Shown: positions 1 through 10,430 of the stretch, in pieces
Position numbering within the stretch: position 1 is the stretch's first letter
How the letters are laid out: each line of letters starts with the position of its first letter
DNA from: Amia ocellicauda
Lineage: Eukaryota > Chordata > Actinopteri > Amiiformes > Amiidae
Length of the DNA: 64,000 nucleotides
Reading direction: 5' to 3'
NCBI RefSeq assembly: GCF_036373705.1
Contig: NC_089852.1
Span: 29,004,707 to 29,068,706, forward strand
The notes under the pieces: generated by a model
What the model was told of the DNA's origin: nothing
The model's input: the letters and a program-made list of their open reading frames with translations, nothing else
Database searches by the model: none
Program-made: the position numbers and the translations under genes

Positions 1-24
1 GTGCAGGGTCAGTGTATGGCTTAC

Positions 25-2514
25 TTGGTGTGGCTGCCGTTGTGCCGTTTGTGAGTGCGCTCCTTGGGGGGTGATGGGCTCCGGCCTCTGCGCACCGCCC
101 TGCTGTCACTGTGGGCACTGCAGGGGGACAACAACACTTGTTACACCCTGACACACAATAATATGGATTGTATTCTGTATTACACACTTATACACATAAT
201 TGTATTACACACTGAAGCTCTGCATTACATAGACAGGTCAGCTGACATCACACAGTAACAGTCAGCACTGGTCACTCCTTCTTCAGTCCCTGTGGCACTG
301 TCCATGTCAGTGCATTAGCAATACTCCTGTGATGAAACCCTGCTCTGAATGGGACAGACAGACAGACTCACTGTTTACTGTGTGCGGGGGGAGATGCTCC
401 CCTCTTCCCCTTCTCCTGCCGGCTGCTGTGGCCCGAGTTCTTGTGTGGTGAGCAGGAGCGGCTGCGTGACCTCCCCCTGGCCAGGCCTGCTGCCCCCTGC
501 TGCACGGGAGGAGACACTGCATGCGCACGGCTGCCATTTGACGGGAGCTGGTGGAAGAGACGGCAGAATGATCAATCAACTCAACTGATGAGCCAGTGAG
601 TGAATTAAATCTGATCAGCCAGTCGGTTGGTCAGATTCAGTCACTCATCTAATCAGTCAGTCTGTCTTGTCACTTTTGGAGTGAGAGAGGGGGAGAGGAG
701 GATGAGAGAGAGAGGAGGTGCAGTACTCACCTGCAGCCCATACCCAGCCAAACGGGCAAGCGAGGCATGAAGAGAGGGGCTGGCAGCTCTTCGTTCAGAC
801 CTGAAACACATACACACACACACGCCGTTAGCATTCTGACACACTCGGAGACAGTGAGACACATACAGACACACAAACACAGACACTGCCCGTACCGAGG
901 CCGCTGCTCCTCAGCGCTGCTGGACTCGTCCTCACTGGAGCTGTGCTTCCGCCGCCGCTCCTTCCTACGCTTCTTCTTTTCCTTCTCTTTCTTGTCCTTC
1001 TTGTCTTTCTTCTTTTTCTTTTTCTCCTTCCCCTTCATGTCCAGGTTCTGCTGCAGCTGTGGGGCGGAGGGGACAGGGACACAGGGTGAGTGAGGGCTGG
1101 GGGCTCACAGCCAGCAGAGTAAACAACATTACAACACAAACACCCCCACACACAGGTTACACAACACAGATTCAAGCTCAGACAGACCACAGACTGGATA
1201 TATAAACGCAAAGACAGGTAGAGAGTCTGTTCACCATGGCTTTGATCTTCTTCATCTTCACAGGGTTGGTCAGCACCTCCCTCTTCTTCTCCTCCTCCCG
1301 TTTTCTAAAATCGAGGACAACAACGATTAACAAAGAGGAAAAAGCCGGGTGGCCACAGTGGCAGCATTGCAGTACTTTAATCCCGAAAACCCTCCCCCCA
1401 GCTCACCGGATGAGGAATAGCGGGTCCTCTCGGATCTTGGCAGCGATGTCCAGCATGTTGGCAGTGGTGGGGGGGGCATTGAAGATGGAGCCGGGCAGCA
1501 GGCCAGTCTGGGTGGAGGGGCCGGCCTCTGGCTCCTCGTACTGCTGGGTGATCTGGCGGTCGATGGGCCGGCCAAGCAGGTACTCGTCCCGGGACACCTG
1601 GCCGCCCGGGCCCTGGTACATCCAGTCCAGGCGGTCATCTTTTTTCCTGTCGAAAAACACATGCACAATTACAGACAGGCACACACGCACAAACTGAATT
1701 TCACACACACGGACGCAGACGCGGTTAGAGAATGACCGCGTGGGCAAGACGGTGTGGTGCATACTTGACGGCGCCGGTCTCCTGGGCGTATCTCTGGATC
1801 TCCTCCCGGGCTCGCTCCTCCCGCAGCTCTTTCTGCAGCTCCTCAATCTTGCGCACCTCGGCCTCATGGCGCTGCTCTGCCTTCCACACGCGCTCAATGT
1901 TCTTCAGAGTCTGGGGGTGCCAGCTCTTCTTCAGGTTCTGTGGGGTTTAGGACATTATTAGTTAATTTAAGGGTTTCAGTTAAGTTATTGAGAGCTCGGT
2001 TGGAACAAAAAACAGCAGAGTAGGGGGTCCTAAAAGACCAGGGTTGGGAACCGCTGAGTTAAAGGGAACGGGAGTCAGTGAGAGTGAGGAGGAAGCAGAG
2101 AAAGGGGCATTGTCAGCCACAGGTAAATGCTTTAAGAGTAACAACTATAGAATAATATTAATAACAAAAGGTATTTCTCAACGAACGATACTATGGCTCA
2201 TTGTCTGCATCTTTACTGTATTTTAAGTTACATTTAGTTGTGTTGTACTGAATCCCTTCCTTACCGTCTCTAGAGTCTATGCATCAGTGTACATACGGCA
2301 CTGTCGCACAGAGACAACAGGCCTACAGCGCTGTGTTTATGACTGCGATGTGAATACCACAGCAAACAGGAGCACTAGCTACACTGCGAGTTGGCCGCAC
2401 TGGGCACGCATTCAACAGGCCACGGATCAACGGCCTTCCCGTTACCGAGGGAACCCTCAACACCACCCGGCAAAGACACTCGGATCCCGTACTCACCAGG
2501 TCTCCTCCTCCCAT
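25..2514 (-). CDS. CWC25: CWC25 spliceosome-associated protein, 3' end outside window
   Basis: Homolog of yeast Cwc25, a nuclear step-1 splicing factor that joins the activated spliceosome. Eight coding exons are readable on the minus strand: 2497-2514, 1765-1937, 1407-1646, 1235-1304, 896-1056, 731-800, 372-499 and 25-117. All have GT/AG ends and the phases close, giving about 317 residues so far; the human protein is about 425. The start is the ATG at 2512-2514 (MGGGDL), followed by NLKKSWHPQTLKNIERVWKA, the conserved N-terminal block. Exon 3 holds KKDDRLDWMYQGPGG and DEYLLGRPID, exon 4 the KMKKIKAM segment. Exon 5 is a lysine-rich run followed by acidic serines, and exons 6-8 are RS-like (RSRSRSCSPHK). 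The last visible exon ends in phase 2 at a GTAAGC donor, so the conserved C-terminal exons lie to the left. Exon 1 is only 18 coding bases, as expected for this gene. Identity is secure; the exact edge of exon 7 is slightly less so. Confidence 0.95.
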
Positions 2515-3078
2515 CCTGACACAACGACGGTTCTCGGGACCGGAGAAACACTATAATCCGCAACTTTCGCTCCGTTTCTCTTCTAGTTCTGTTGTTTTCC
2601 TGTTCTTCCTCTCAGGCGGAAGACAAATGCGTCACCGCGTCGTCACGCTGCACGGCTGCGAGGACCATAGATATCAGCGCCGTGTTCTGGAACGCGTTCC
2701 ATTGGCGGAGCAGCGCAGAACAGCTACACTGACGCGACCATACATCTGTGACGTAGAGCCGGCCGCACAGGGAGGGGATGGAGCTTAGTTGCCTGCAATC
2801 TGTACGTAAAACATGTGCGGGAATAGCTACTGTACGAATAGAGCGTAACCCAACATTATATTATTATAATGTACACCACTGCTAAGTTGACATTGCTTAT
2901 TAAGCTTTAACATTATTCGAATTTAAATGAATTAATCGATGTATCGTATGTATAATATATAATACTGGAATTTAATGGTCTCCAGTTCACTTTTTTATAT
3001 ACAGCCAGAATGATTTTATATATATTTCCTATATATATAGCTATATATATATTATTAATCGCCCGCAAACTTCATTTT
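2515..3078. other. CWC25 upstream region
   Basis: This is the 5' flank of CWC25. The first 250 bases hold the short 5' UTR and a moderately CpG-containing probable promoter. From about 2850 the sequence becomes AT-rich with TATATA runs, and nothing else is recognised before the tRNA gene. Confidence 0.5.
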
Positions 3079-3082
3079 AAAA
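3079..3082 (-). terminator. Pol III terminator of tRNA-Cys copy 1
   Basis: On the minus strand a run of four T begins seven bases beyond the discriminator base. This is the usual minimal RNA polymerase III stop. Confidence 0.7.
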
Positions 3083-3088
3083 GAGCTG

Positions 3089-3160
3089 AGGGGGCACCCG
3101 GATTTGAACCGGGGACCTCTTGATCTGCAGTCAAATGCTCTACCACTGAGCTATACCCCC
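3089..3160 (-). tRNA. tRNA-Cys (GCA), copy 1
   Basis: A 72-base cloverleaf on the minus strand. The acceptor stem is GGGGGTA paired with TGCCCCC, the D-loop region reads GCTCAGTGGTAGAGC, and the anticodon loop CTGCAGA carries GCA (cysteine). The T arm is CCCGG-TTCAAAT-CCGGG with a normal B box. No intron is seen. The gene is followed by a TTTT terminator. A second copy lies 0.8 kb to the right in the same orientation. Confidence 0.97.
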
Positions 3161-3330
3161 TAACGACAAATGGAATTGCCGCCCGGGGAGAGTCAATATT
3201 GAGCCAATGACAAAATATACTGGGTAGTCCTCCTCAAGGACTGTGTTTAGGCATCACTACCTTAACTGTACACGTCAGATTGTAATGACTGTGAGATAAA
3301 CGCGGAAGTTTATGTATGTATGTATACTAT

Positions 3331-3860
3331 GTATGTATGTATTTATTTATTTATTAGTAGATGCCCTAATCCAGGGCGATTTACAAAACATAAGAGCATT
3401 ATAAAAGTGCAATACAGTCTAGAATTACAGATCAAAGCATGGTAGAAATTACAAGGGCAACATTACATAAGTGCATAAGAGAAATTCAGTTAATTCAAGT
3501 CCTACATCCTAGATTTGTGAGCTATTAATTGCAGACATAGGTAGTAACATAGGTAGTAGCTCAGGAGAAAGGGACATAGGGGCAATCAATATAAACAACA
3601 CGAGTACTAGCAATGTAAAAGCAAGTTGTACAACGGAAAGTAGATAAAGTGCAATTTAACAGGAGAGCTGAGGTACAGGTACAGTCTGAATAGGTGTGTC
3701 TTGAGTCATTGCCGGAGGGTGGTCAGGGACTCTGCTGTCCTGATTGCAGTGGGAAGGTCGTTCCAGCATTTAGAGGCCAGGGATGAAGAGGAGCGGAGCG
3801 GGCTCTGGAGGAAGGGCAGTGCAGTGTGTAATGGTTGGGGCGAGGGTGCCTCGTCTCACA
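3331..3860. repeat. Dispersed fish repeat between the two tRNA genes
   Basis: The block opens with TTTA/TTTATT units and the tail motif TAATCCAGGGCGATTTACAA. That motif is the reverse complement of the 3' tail seen on the tRNA-derived SINE copies at 14.5 and 19.8 kb. It continues through an AT-rich middle into a segment around 3690-3850 reading GTGGTCAGGGACTCTGCTGT and GGAAGGTCGTTCCAGCATTT, phrases I associate with high-copy fish repeats. No coding capacity or clear ends were found. The family is not named with confidence; it could be a LINE tail or a composite of two repeats. Confidence 0.55.
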
Positions 3861-3872
3861 TTCCAGAGGGAG

Positions 3873-3878
3873 AAAAAA
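3873..3878 (-). terminator. Pol III terminator of tRNA-Cys copy 2
   Basis: Six T residues on the minus strand lie a few bases beyond the tRNA 3' end. Confidence 0.75.
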
Positions 3879-3885
3879 GAAACAA

Positions 3886-3957
3886 AGGGGGCATCCGGAT
3901 TTGAACCGGAGACCTCTTGATCTGCAGTCAAATGCTCTACCACTGAGCTATACCCCC
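3886..3957 (-). tRNA. tRNA-Cys (GCA), copy 2
   Basis: A 72-base cloverleaf on the minus strand, the same as copy 1 except for the outer T-stem pair. Here the stem reads TCCGG-TTCAAAT-CCGGA, a two-sided change that keeps pairing. The anticodon is GCA, and the A and B boxes are intact. A run of six T follows at 3873-3878. Both copies therefore look functional. Confidence 0.97.
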
Positions 3958-5214
3958 TGATAACACTACTTTTCACGAGTCGCCTGATAGCGAGAATGCA
4001 TAGTGTTTACTTATTACATCCTGGTGTAGCAGCAGTTTGTTAGCATAGGAACCGCTGCTGGTATTTACCTAACACTGTGGCTGCTGCGTACATAGGCAGC
4101 TATTCGATATTCATTATAATTATTTGTCAAAGTAATAACAGAACCAAGATTATAGAAGATTTAATTGTCACTTGAATCCAAAGCGACTTTCTCTTGATCA
4201 GTGTGCTGTAATGGAATAATAAGAGATAGGCCTATACTATATGGGCCAAAGAGCCTGCATGTGGATCCGGCAGACACTTTTGTGGCCTCTGCATTGTGTG
4301 GGGCAATCACAACATTTTAGCTTCTGAGGGTTTTAGAAGCCAATGTCTCCCTGTATTGTGAGAAATGCATATTGAAGCTCACACCAGGCACACTGTACTG
4401 ACACCCTCACACTGCATTACTGCATATGTGGCTTACACAGTTCAGAATGATTGCACCAACCAGAGAAACTTCCCAGTCCTCCTGTGGTAACAAAGGTTCC
4501 TACACATTTTCCATTAGAAAATTCCAGACTGCTCAGCTGATTTTTGTTTTTGTTTTAGACAGCTTGGACTGTGTGTTATGGTCATTCCAATGAAATGTTC
4601 CTTCAGTAAATTTTGGTCTTGTATTACATACAGTGAATTATGGTATGATTTTTGAACATTGAATCTATTCTTACATCTGTAGATCCAGGGAACTACACAC
4701 TATTTCCTCAAAGAAATGACTCCTGCACACATTGCCTCTTCTATTAGACCACTACAGCTGCTCAGGCCTGGGGGACACTTAAAATAGGATGATTTAATCT
4801 CTCTATGAATTACACAAGACTGTTATTAAATTGAGAACATATGTAGTAATTCATACACAGTATGACATTTGTATACTTCCCCAGAGAATATGCATCTGGA
4901 TGAGTTTATAACCTGCACATATCTTGAGACTTGAAGGTTGATAAATAATGGACAAATATAAGAAAGGCTACAAAGATTCTCACATTGTTTTAAAACATGT
5001 TAGCAACATCCTGAGAGATAAAATAACAGAAAAATGCAAAGGCAGGGCAAATTCTCTCTGAAACATGGCATTAACATGCTACAAAACAGCAGGGTTTTTT
5101 ATTACATGTGTTAAACTCAATTGATCTAATTTGATTTGATTTCAGTGGGATCCCTGTTACTCCTCTCCCTGAGTAACCAGTCTAAGTTCTTTCATCTTCT
5201 GTTAAATTTTGTGG
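3958..5214. other. AT-rich intergenic DNA, nothing recognised
   Basis: No coding segment, RNA gene or clear repeat end could be supported in this stretch. It is moderately AT-rich and may hold old, unrecognised repeat remains. Confidence 0.4.
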
Positions 5215-5586
5215 TCACATTTCTCCAGCTCCTGTTCTTACTTTTGCAGCATTTCTGAGTGCATTTGATTGTGACAGGACAGACATATTATCCATATCTC
5301 CAGCTTCCACTGCAAGTTTTTCTGCAGACACCAGAAGAGCCTTGATATTGCTCTCAAACGTCCTTCTGTTTACCTTAAGCTCTTCCACTCCATCCAGTGC
5401 TGCCATTCTTTTCTGTGACTTTTGCACGTTTTTGTCTCCTTCACTACAATCAACTGTTGCCACGTCACCAAATGATCGTACACACAATTTACACATTGAT
5501 CTCTGATCAGTTGTGGGGTCTGGGGAATGCCAGTTTTTATATTTAGGGCTGGTAATCCAGCTCTCAACAAACTTGCAACAACCCAT
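5215..5586 (-). pseudogene. BED-type zinc-finger transposase remnant
   Basis: An open minus-strand stretch of 123 codons begins around FVESWITSPKYKNWHSPDPT and continues MCKLCVRSFGDVATVDCSE. The W-x-YxxW lead-in followed by CxxC resembles the modified BED finger at the N terminus of fish hAT-family transposase proteins. The downstream part (SNALRNAAK) also resembles those proteins. It lies just outside the hAT element that starts at 5884, on the other strand, so it is a separate fossil. No terminal repeats were found. The assignment rests on motif memory only. Confidence 0.35.
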
Positions 5587-6382
5587 TTCTCGTTGTGCTG
5601 CCTGTGCAGCGGTTTGACTGGTGGGCTTGCAAAGACACGTCTGTCACATGCACGCATGAAGTATAGATACACCCTACCCAGTGACCATGTAAAAGTAACA
5701 CAAAGCACATAACATAGCAAGGTATATCTGTGTAAATAAATACTCTGGTAAAGTGATTCAATATCCTAGCAATGGCTAGCATCTATCTAACAGCAGCTGC
5801 TTTGGAAACATATATGTTTGTTAACTTGTCTGGAAATGTCACTTACGTTTGACAAAAATGTGAACAAATCCTTGTATGTAGGCCAGCATTTCTCAAAGTG
5901 GGAAAGGGGTCCGCGAAAAAATTGTGAATTGTGTACAGATTAAGCATCTCTCAGACAAAGGCCACCTTCCCACCAAATGTGCTACAAAACTAACATACCC
6001 AGTCACTATCTTACTAACACTGTGTGGCTGTTGTCTTGTATTGTGTTTGTGATTTGTAATTTGCCTAGAGATATTTGAAAAGTGCTCGCCCTTCCTTGAG
6101 TAATTGTTGTACAAATGGTGATACAGAAGAGCCTAAGTCTAAGACAGCCAAGTTGAGAAAATATGACAGCAGTTACATGTGTGGAAGAAACTCAGTCTTC
6201 AATCAGGTTGGAAACGTGGAGATGAACATTGAATCAAGAAGATTCCAAAGTTGCTCTGGTAGGTAAAATAACAAACAGAGGTCAAACTACCTTCTGGCCT
6301 GGCTGTTGACTTGACCTTATCTTTCTTAAGTATACATGAAGTAAAACATTTTTGAGAGGAATTCCTAACTTTACTTCCACAC

Positions 6383-7976
6383 ATGGAATTTGGTTTTATT
6401 GAGAACAGTGACAGGAGACCAAAATGTGTCATCTGCATTAAGACGTTATCGAATGAATCAATGAAGCCAGCTAAACCGAGGCGACACCTGCTAATGAATC
6501 CTGAATATGCTACCAAAAAGACATACTTTTTCCAACATAAGAGTGAAAAATACAAAAGACAAAAGACATGGATGACACATTTAACAATTCCAGGAAAGTC
6601 ACAAAAGGCTTCGTACATGGTGGCTCAACGAATCACAAAGTGCACAAAACCTCATTCGATTGGGGAGATATTAATACTTCCAACAGCAGTAGAAATGTGC
6701 GAGGTAATGCTAGGAACAGATGCAGCAGACAAGATGAAGACTGTTCCACTTTCCAACAACACGGTAAGAAGGAGAATTGAGGATATCTCCTCAGATATAA
6801 AAGCACAACTTCTAGAAAGATTTCAAGCATGTGAACAGTTTTCAAGTCAGCTTGACGAGTCTACTGATATTGCAAATGCTGCACAGTTGTTAGTTTTGGT
6901 TCGCTATCCATGGAACAGACAGCTTTTTGAGGACTTTTTATTTTGTAAAGAGGTGCCAGATCGAACAGCAGGTCAGGAAATTTTGAAAATGTTGGATAAC
7001 TTCATGACCGAAGAGGGATCAAAGGCAGTCAACTTGAAGATAGTGGGAATCTTCACTGTATGTTACACTGTCAAGCACTTGCATCCAAAGCCATGGAACC
7101 AGACTTGCATTCTGTGCTTAATACAGTTGTGATGGTAGTGAATTTTGTGAAATCAAGGCCACTGCAGCCACGTCTGTTTGCACATCCTTGCAGAGAAATG
7201 GGTGCAGGACATGACACTCTGTTGTTTCACTCTGAGGTGCGGTGGCTCTCCCGCAGAAAAGTGTTAGAGTGGGTGTTTGAGCTTTTGCACAGAGCTGTGC
7301 ATAGGAGGACAAACCTGCCATATGGCAGCGCTTTTTTCGGACCCAGAAGGGATAGCTAAAATTGCCTACATTTTCAAGTTGTTAAATGGACTTAATCTAT
7401 CAATGCAAGGGGGATATGCCTCTGTTCTGGAGGTGAGTGACAAGATCAATGCTTTCAAAAGTAAAACTGAGATGTGGATAACAAGAATATGGAACAGGAT
7501 TACTGACATGTTTTTAGACACAACAATCTGTCAATGAACATATTGCAACAGCAGATCAGCAGTCACCTCGATTCACTGAGTGAGCATTTCAATTCATACA
7601 GATGTTTGGGACTGGGTCCATGATCCGTTTGCCTCCGCCGTGACTTCTACAAGCAGCCTAAGTGGAAAGGCTGAAGAGGAGTTGTTGGAATTATCCTGTG
7701 ATAGGATGCTGAAGATCAAATTCCAGCAAATGTCTCGTGGATTTTTGGCCTTCTGTGAAAGAAGAGTACCATGAACTCATAACCGAGGCCATGAAGATTT
7801 TGCTGCCCTTCACTACAGTGTATCTCTATGAGGCATCTATCTCTACATTGACAGCAATGAAGACAAGGTACAGGGTTCAGTTGCAGGTGGAAAACGACAT
7901 GCGAGTTTGTCTGTCATCCATTCCACCAAGAATGAACAAGCTCTGCAGTGAGAGGCAGGCACATCCATCACAGTGA
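6383..7976 (+). pseudogene. hAT transposase (ZBED5/FAM200-like), broken
   Basis: The protein starts with a BED-like finger region (CVICIKTLSNESMKPAK, then RHLLMNPEYATK). It continues with VAQRITKCTKPHSIGE and LSNNTVRRRIEDISSDIK, the catalytic-region start QLDESTDIANAAQLLVLVRY, and later HSEVRWLSRRKVLEWVFEL. It ends with the hAT dimerisation block STLTAMKTRYRVQLQVENDM and RVCLSSIPPRMNKLC. The parts lie in different frames: the first frame stays open to about 7,130, and the rest is spread over at least three shifted segments with part of the middle missing. The order and spacing still follow the family. The same family gave rise to domesticated host genes (ZBED5, FAM200), but frame breaks and intact transposon ends show that this copy is a dead transposon. 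Confidence 0.85.
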
Positions 7977-8234
7977 TGGTAAAACACTGTAACACTGATG
8001 AATAATACTGATGTATGTGGTTTGAGGATTGACACTTGCGGTGGCTAGTGTTGTTTGTATGGCAGAGCTATGTGATTAAAGAAGAGAAGAAAATGCATAC
8101 ACCGATCAGCCATAAAATTATAACCACTGACAGGTGAAGTGAATAACACTGATAATCTTGTTATTATGGCACCTGTCAGTGGATGGGATATATTAGGCAG
8201 CAAGTGAAAGTTGATGTGTTAGAAAGCAGGAAAA

Positions 8235-8853
8235 ATGGGCAAGAGTAAGGATCTGAGCGACTTTGACAAGGGCCAAATTGTGATGGCTAGACGACTGGGT
8301 CAGAGCATCTCCAAAACTGCAGCTCTTGTGGGGTGTTCCAAGTCTGCAGTGGTCAGTACCTTTCAAAAGTGGTCCAAGGAAGGAAAAGCAGTGAACTGGT
8401 GACAGGGTCATGGGTGGCCAAGGCTCATTGATGCACGTGGGGAGCGAAGGCTGGCCTGTGTGCTCCGATCCAACAGACGAGCTACTGTAGCTCAAATTGC
8501 TGAAAAAGTGGATGCTGGTTCTAATAGAAAGGTGTCAGAACACACAGTGCATCGCAGTTTGTTGCGTATGGGGCTGCGTAGCCGCAGACCAGTCAGGGTG
8601 CCCATGCTGACCCCTGTCCACTGCCGAAAGCACCTACAATGGGCAGGGAGGCATCAAAACTGGACCACGGAGCAATGGAAGAAGGTGGCCTGGTCTGATG
8701 AATCACGAGTTCAAGGTGTTGACTTGGCCTCCAAATTCCCCAGATCTCAATCCAATCGAGCATCTGTGGGATGTGCTGGACAAACAAGTCCGATCCATGG
8801 AGGCCCCACCTCGCAACTTACAGGACTTAAAGGATCTGCTGCTAACGTCTTGG
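8235..8853 (+). pseudogene. Tc1-like transposase, deleted and interrupted
   Basis: It begins [20 protein letters not shown] at 8235 and continues through both paired-type helix-turn-helix motifs ([36 protein letters not shown]) to the first catalytic aspartate in WSDESR. An in-frame TGA lies after GKAVNW near 8400. Just after WSDESR the sequence jumps to FKVLTWPPNSPDLNPIEHLW, which holds the final catalytic E, so the segment with the second catalytic D is gone. The copy cannot encode an active enzyme. The C terminus is cut at TSW by the next insertion, and its end is found again at 11056-11160. Confidence 0.9.
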
Positions 8854-9904
8854 TGTCAAAAGTCAAATTCAAGTACTTTCAAGGTGCACTGTCACAGCTT
8901 TTCCAGCACCTCGCTGCCTTGGTAAATTAAACCTTCTCATCTAAAATGCACACTCTTCTGCACTGAACTAAGCACATGAAATTATAATTTCACCACACTA
9001 TTAGATGTTATTATGCTGTTTCATGAGCCTTCATGTATACTTGGCATTGTGTTGTTACCTGGCTTAAATCAGGTTGATATTAAATCAATATAAATCAATC
9101 TTGCAATCAGTCACAATTAGTGAACACCAGTACACAGTAACTTCAGTTTGAATTAAAGCTTTAGTGACAATTGTTTTAAACATGCAAAACATAAACAACT
9201 ACATCAATACTTTTCTTTATTGAACTTCCATGTACATTCAACGAGCAAATGTAAAATAGATAGTCAATCCATGTATATTCACTGTGCTCACTTACTGTCA
9301 AAACAGCATCATGTTTATTCTCTTCAAAACAACCAACGACAGCGCGCGCGCACACACACATGACGCTGATGTGCACATACATGACTGCGCACAGAAAGAG
9401 AAATTGTCATACCATCAAACACATGCCTACAGTGGCCATTCGCGTCTAGAAATTATGGACAATTCCCTGCCGTTTAGCTTTGGCATAACTCGACAGCGCA
9501 GACTCTCCCACAGTGAATCTTTTGCTTGCAAACCTTACAATGCTGTCCGCTAGGGGTGTGACGGTACACGTATCCGTACCGTACCGTTCGGTTCGGTTCG
9601 GTACGCGTTGTGATCCGAATGAATATAGTGTCGTTTTAACCAGCACCTTACTGTTTTGTGTGCGGGACTAAAATTGTAAACTCCGAGTTTCCCCCGGAGA
9701 ACTTAAAGTCTCCGGCTTTCCAGTTTCCAGGGTGCCGGCACTGCTACACTGAAATCGGGTGTGTCGCTGGCAGTGCTCGGACATGATCACTCATTTGAGA
9801 CGCACCATCCACATGTGAATATCACTGGAACAAGGAGAAAACGGTGCAGTCCAAACCCCGCTGCCCGTTGCATTTAAGCAACCTCTCCCTGCTAATTCAG
9901 ACCG

Positions 9905-10012
9905 GGCAAAAGCAATAACTAAAGCCATAGGTGTTTTTATCGCGACGGATCTGCGACCATACTCAGTTGTAGAGAATACAAACACATGTTGAAAGTTTAT
10001 TTGAGAACCTTC
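9905..10012 (+). pseudogene. ZBED-type hAT transposase fragment
   Basis: About 36 codons in one frame include ITKAIGVFIATDLRPYSVVE. This corresponds to the conserved IAxDLRPYSVVENxGF block of ZBED1-like hAT transposases, just before the catalytic core. The downstream residues no longer follow the family. It is a leftover of an internal deletion, not a gene. Confidence 0.7.
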
Positions 10013-10070
10013 AGATGCACTTAGTAGTTTGCAGCAATATTGACTGACTTTTTAAAATAATACCTAGACC

Positions 10071-10430
10071 CATAGGCGCTGAGTTTTGAAATTCCCCGGG
10101 GGTGAGTTACCAACCCTAACCCCCCTACGACCACTGTCAGATAAAATCACTGATATAAAAAACGCTGCTTTATTTTATAGCTAAGGGGAGGCTGATGGTG
10201 CAACAAAACGCACTAGTTATATAGTTCTATGCGGCAACACTTATCAACGCAAATAACTGCGACTATTGTAATTACTGCAGTATAAAAGACAATCTATTTG
10301 GAATCAAGTTTTTTGTTTTATTTTCTTCCATGAATGAATGAAATGAAAGTAACTCATCAAAATTCCAGGGGGGCTGAGCCCCCTGTTTACTGTTCGGCAG
10401 GGGCTGGAGAGCTTGAGCCCCGTGCCTATG
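10071..10430. mobile_element. 360-bp miniature element with 8-bp duplication (level 5)
   Basis: The ends CATAGGCGC and, reverse-complemented, CATAGGCAC form short inverted termini. They are flanked by a perfect 8-base duplication CCTAGACC at 10063-10070 and 10431-10438. There is no coding capacity. The 8-base duplication and CA-start suggest a hAT-derived miniature element. Internal GGGGGCTGAGCCCCC-like palindromic sequence lies near 10371-10383. It is the youngest datable insertion in the nest by position. Confidence 0.75.

Noticed and set aside
3770-3976. Open frame reading GYSSVVEHLTADQEVSG on the minus strand
   Set aside because: This is the translation of the tRNA-Cys gene, a well-known spurious protein in databases. 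The tRNA call explains it.
6383-7132. Possible domesticated ZBED5-like host gene
   Set aside because: Frame breaks downstream, intact transposon ends and an exact 8-base duplication show a dead transposon rather than a host gene.
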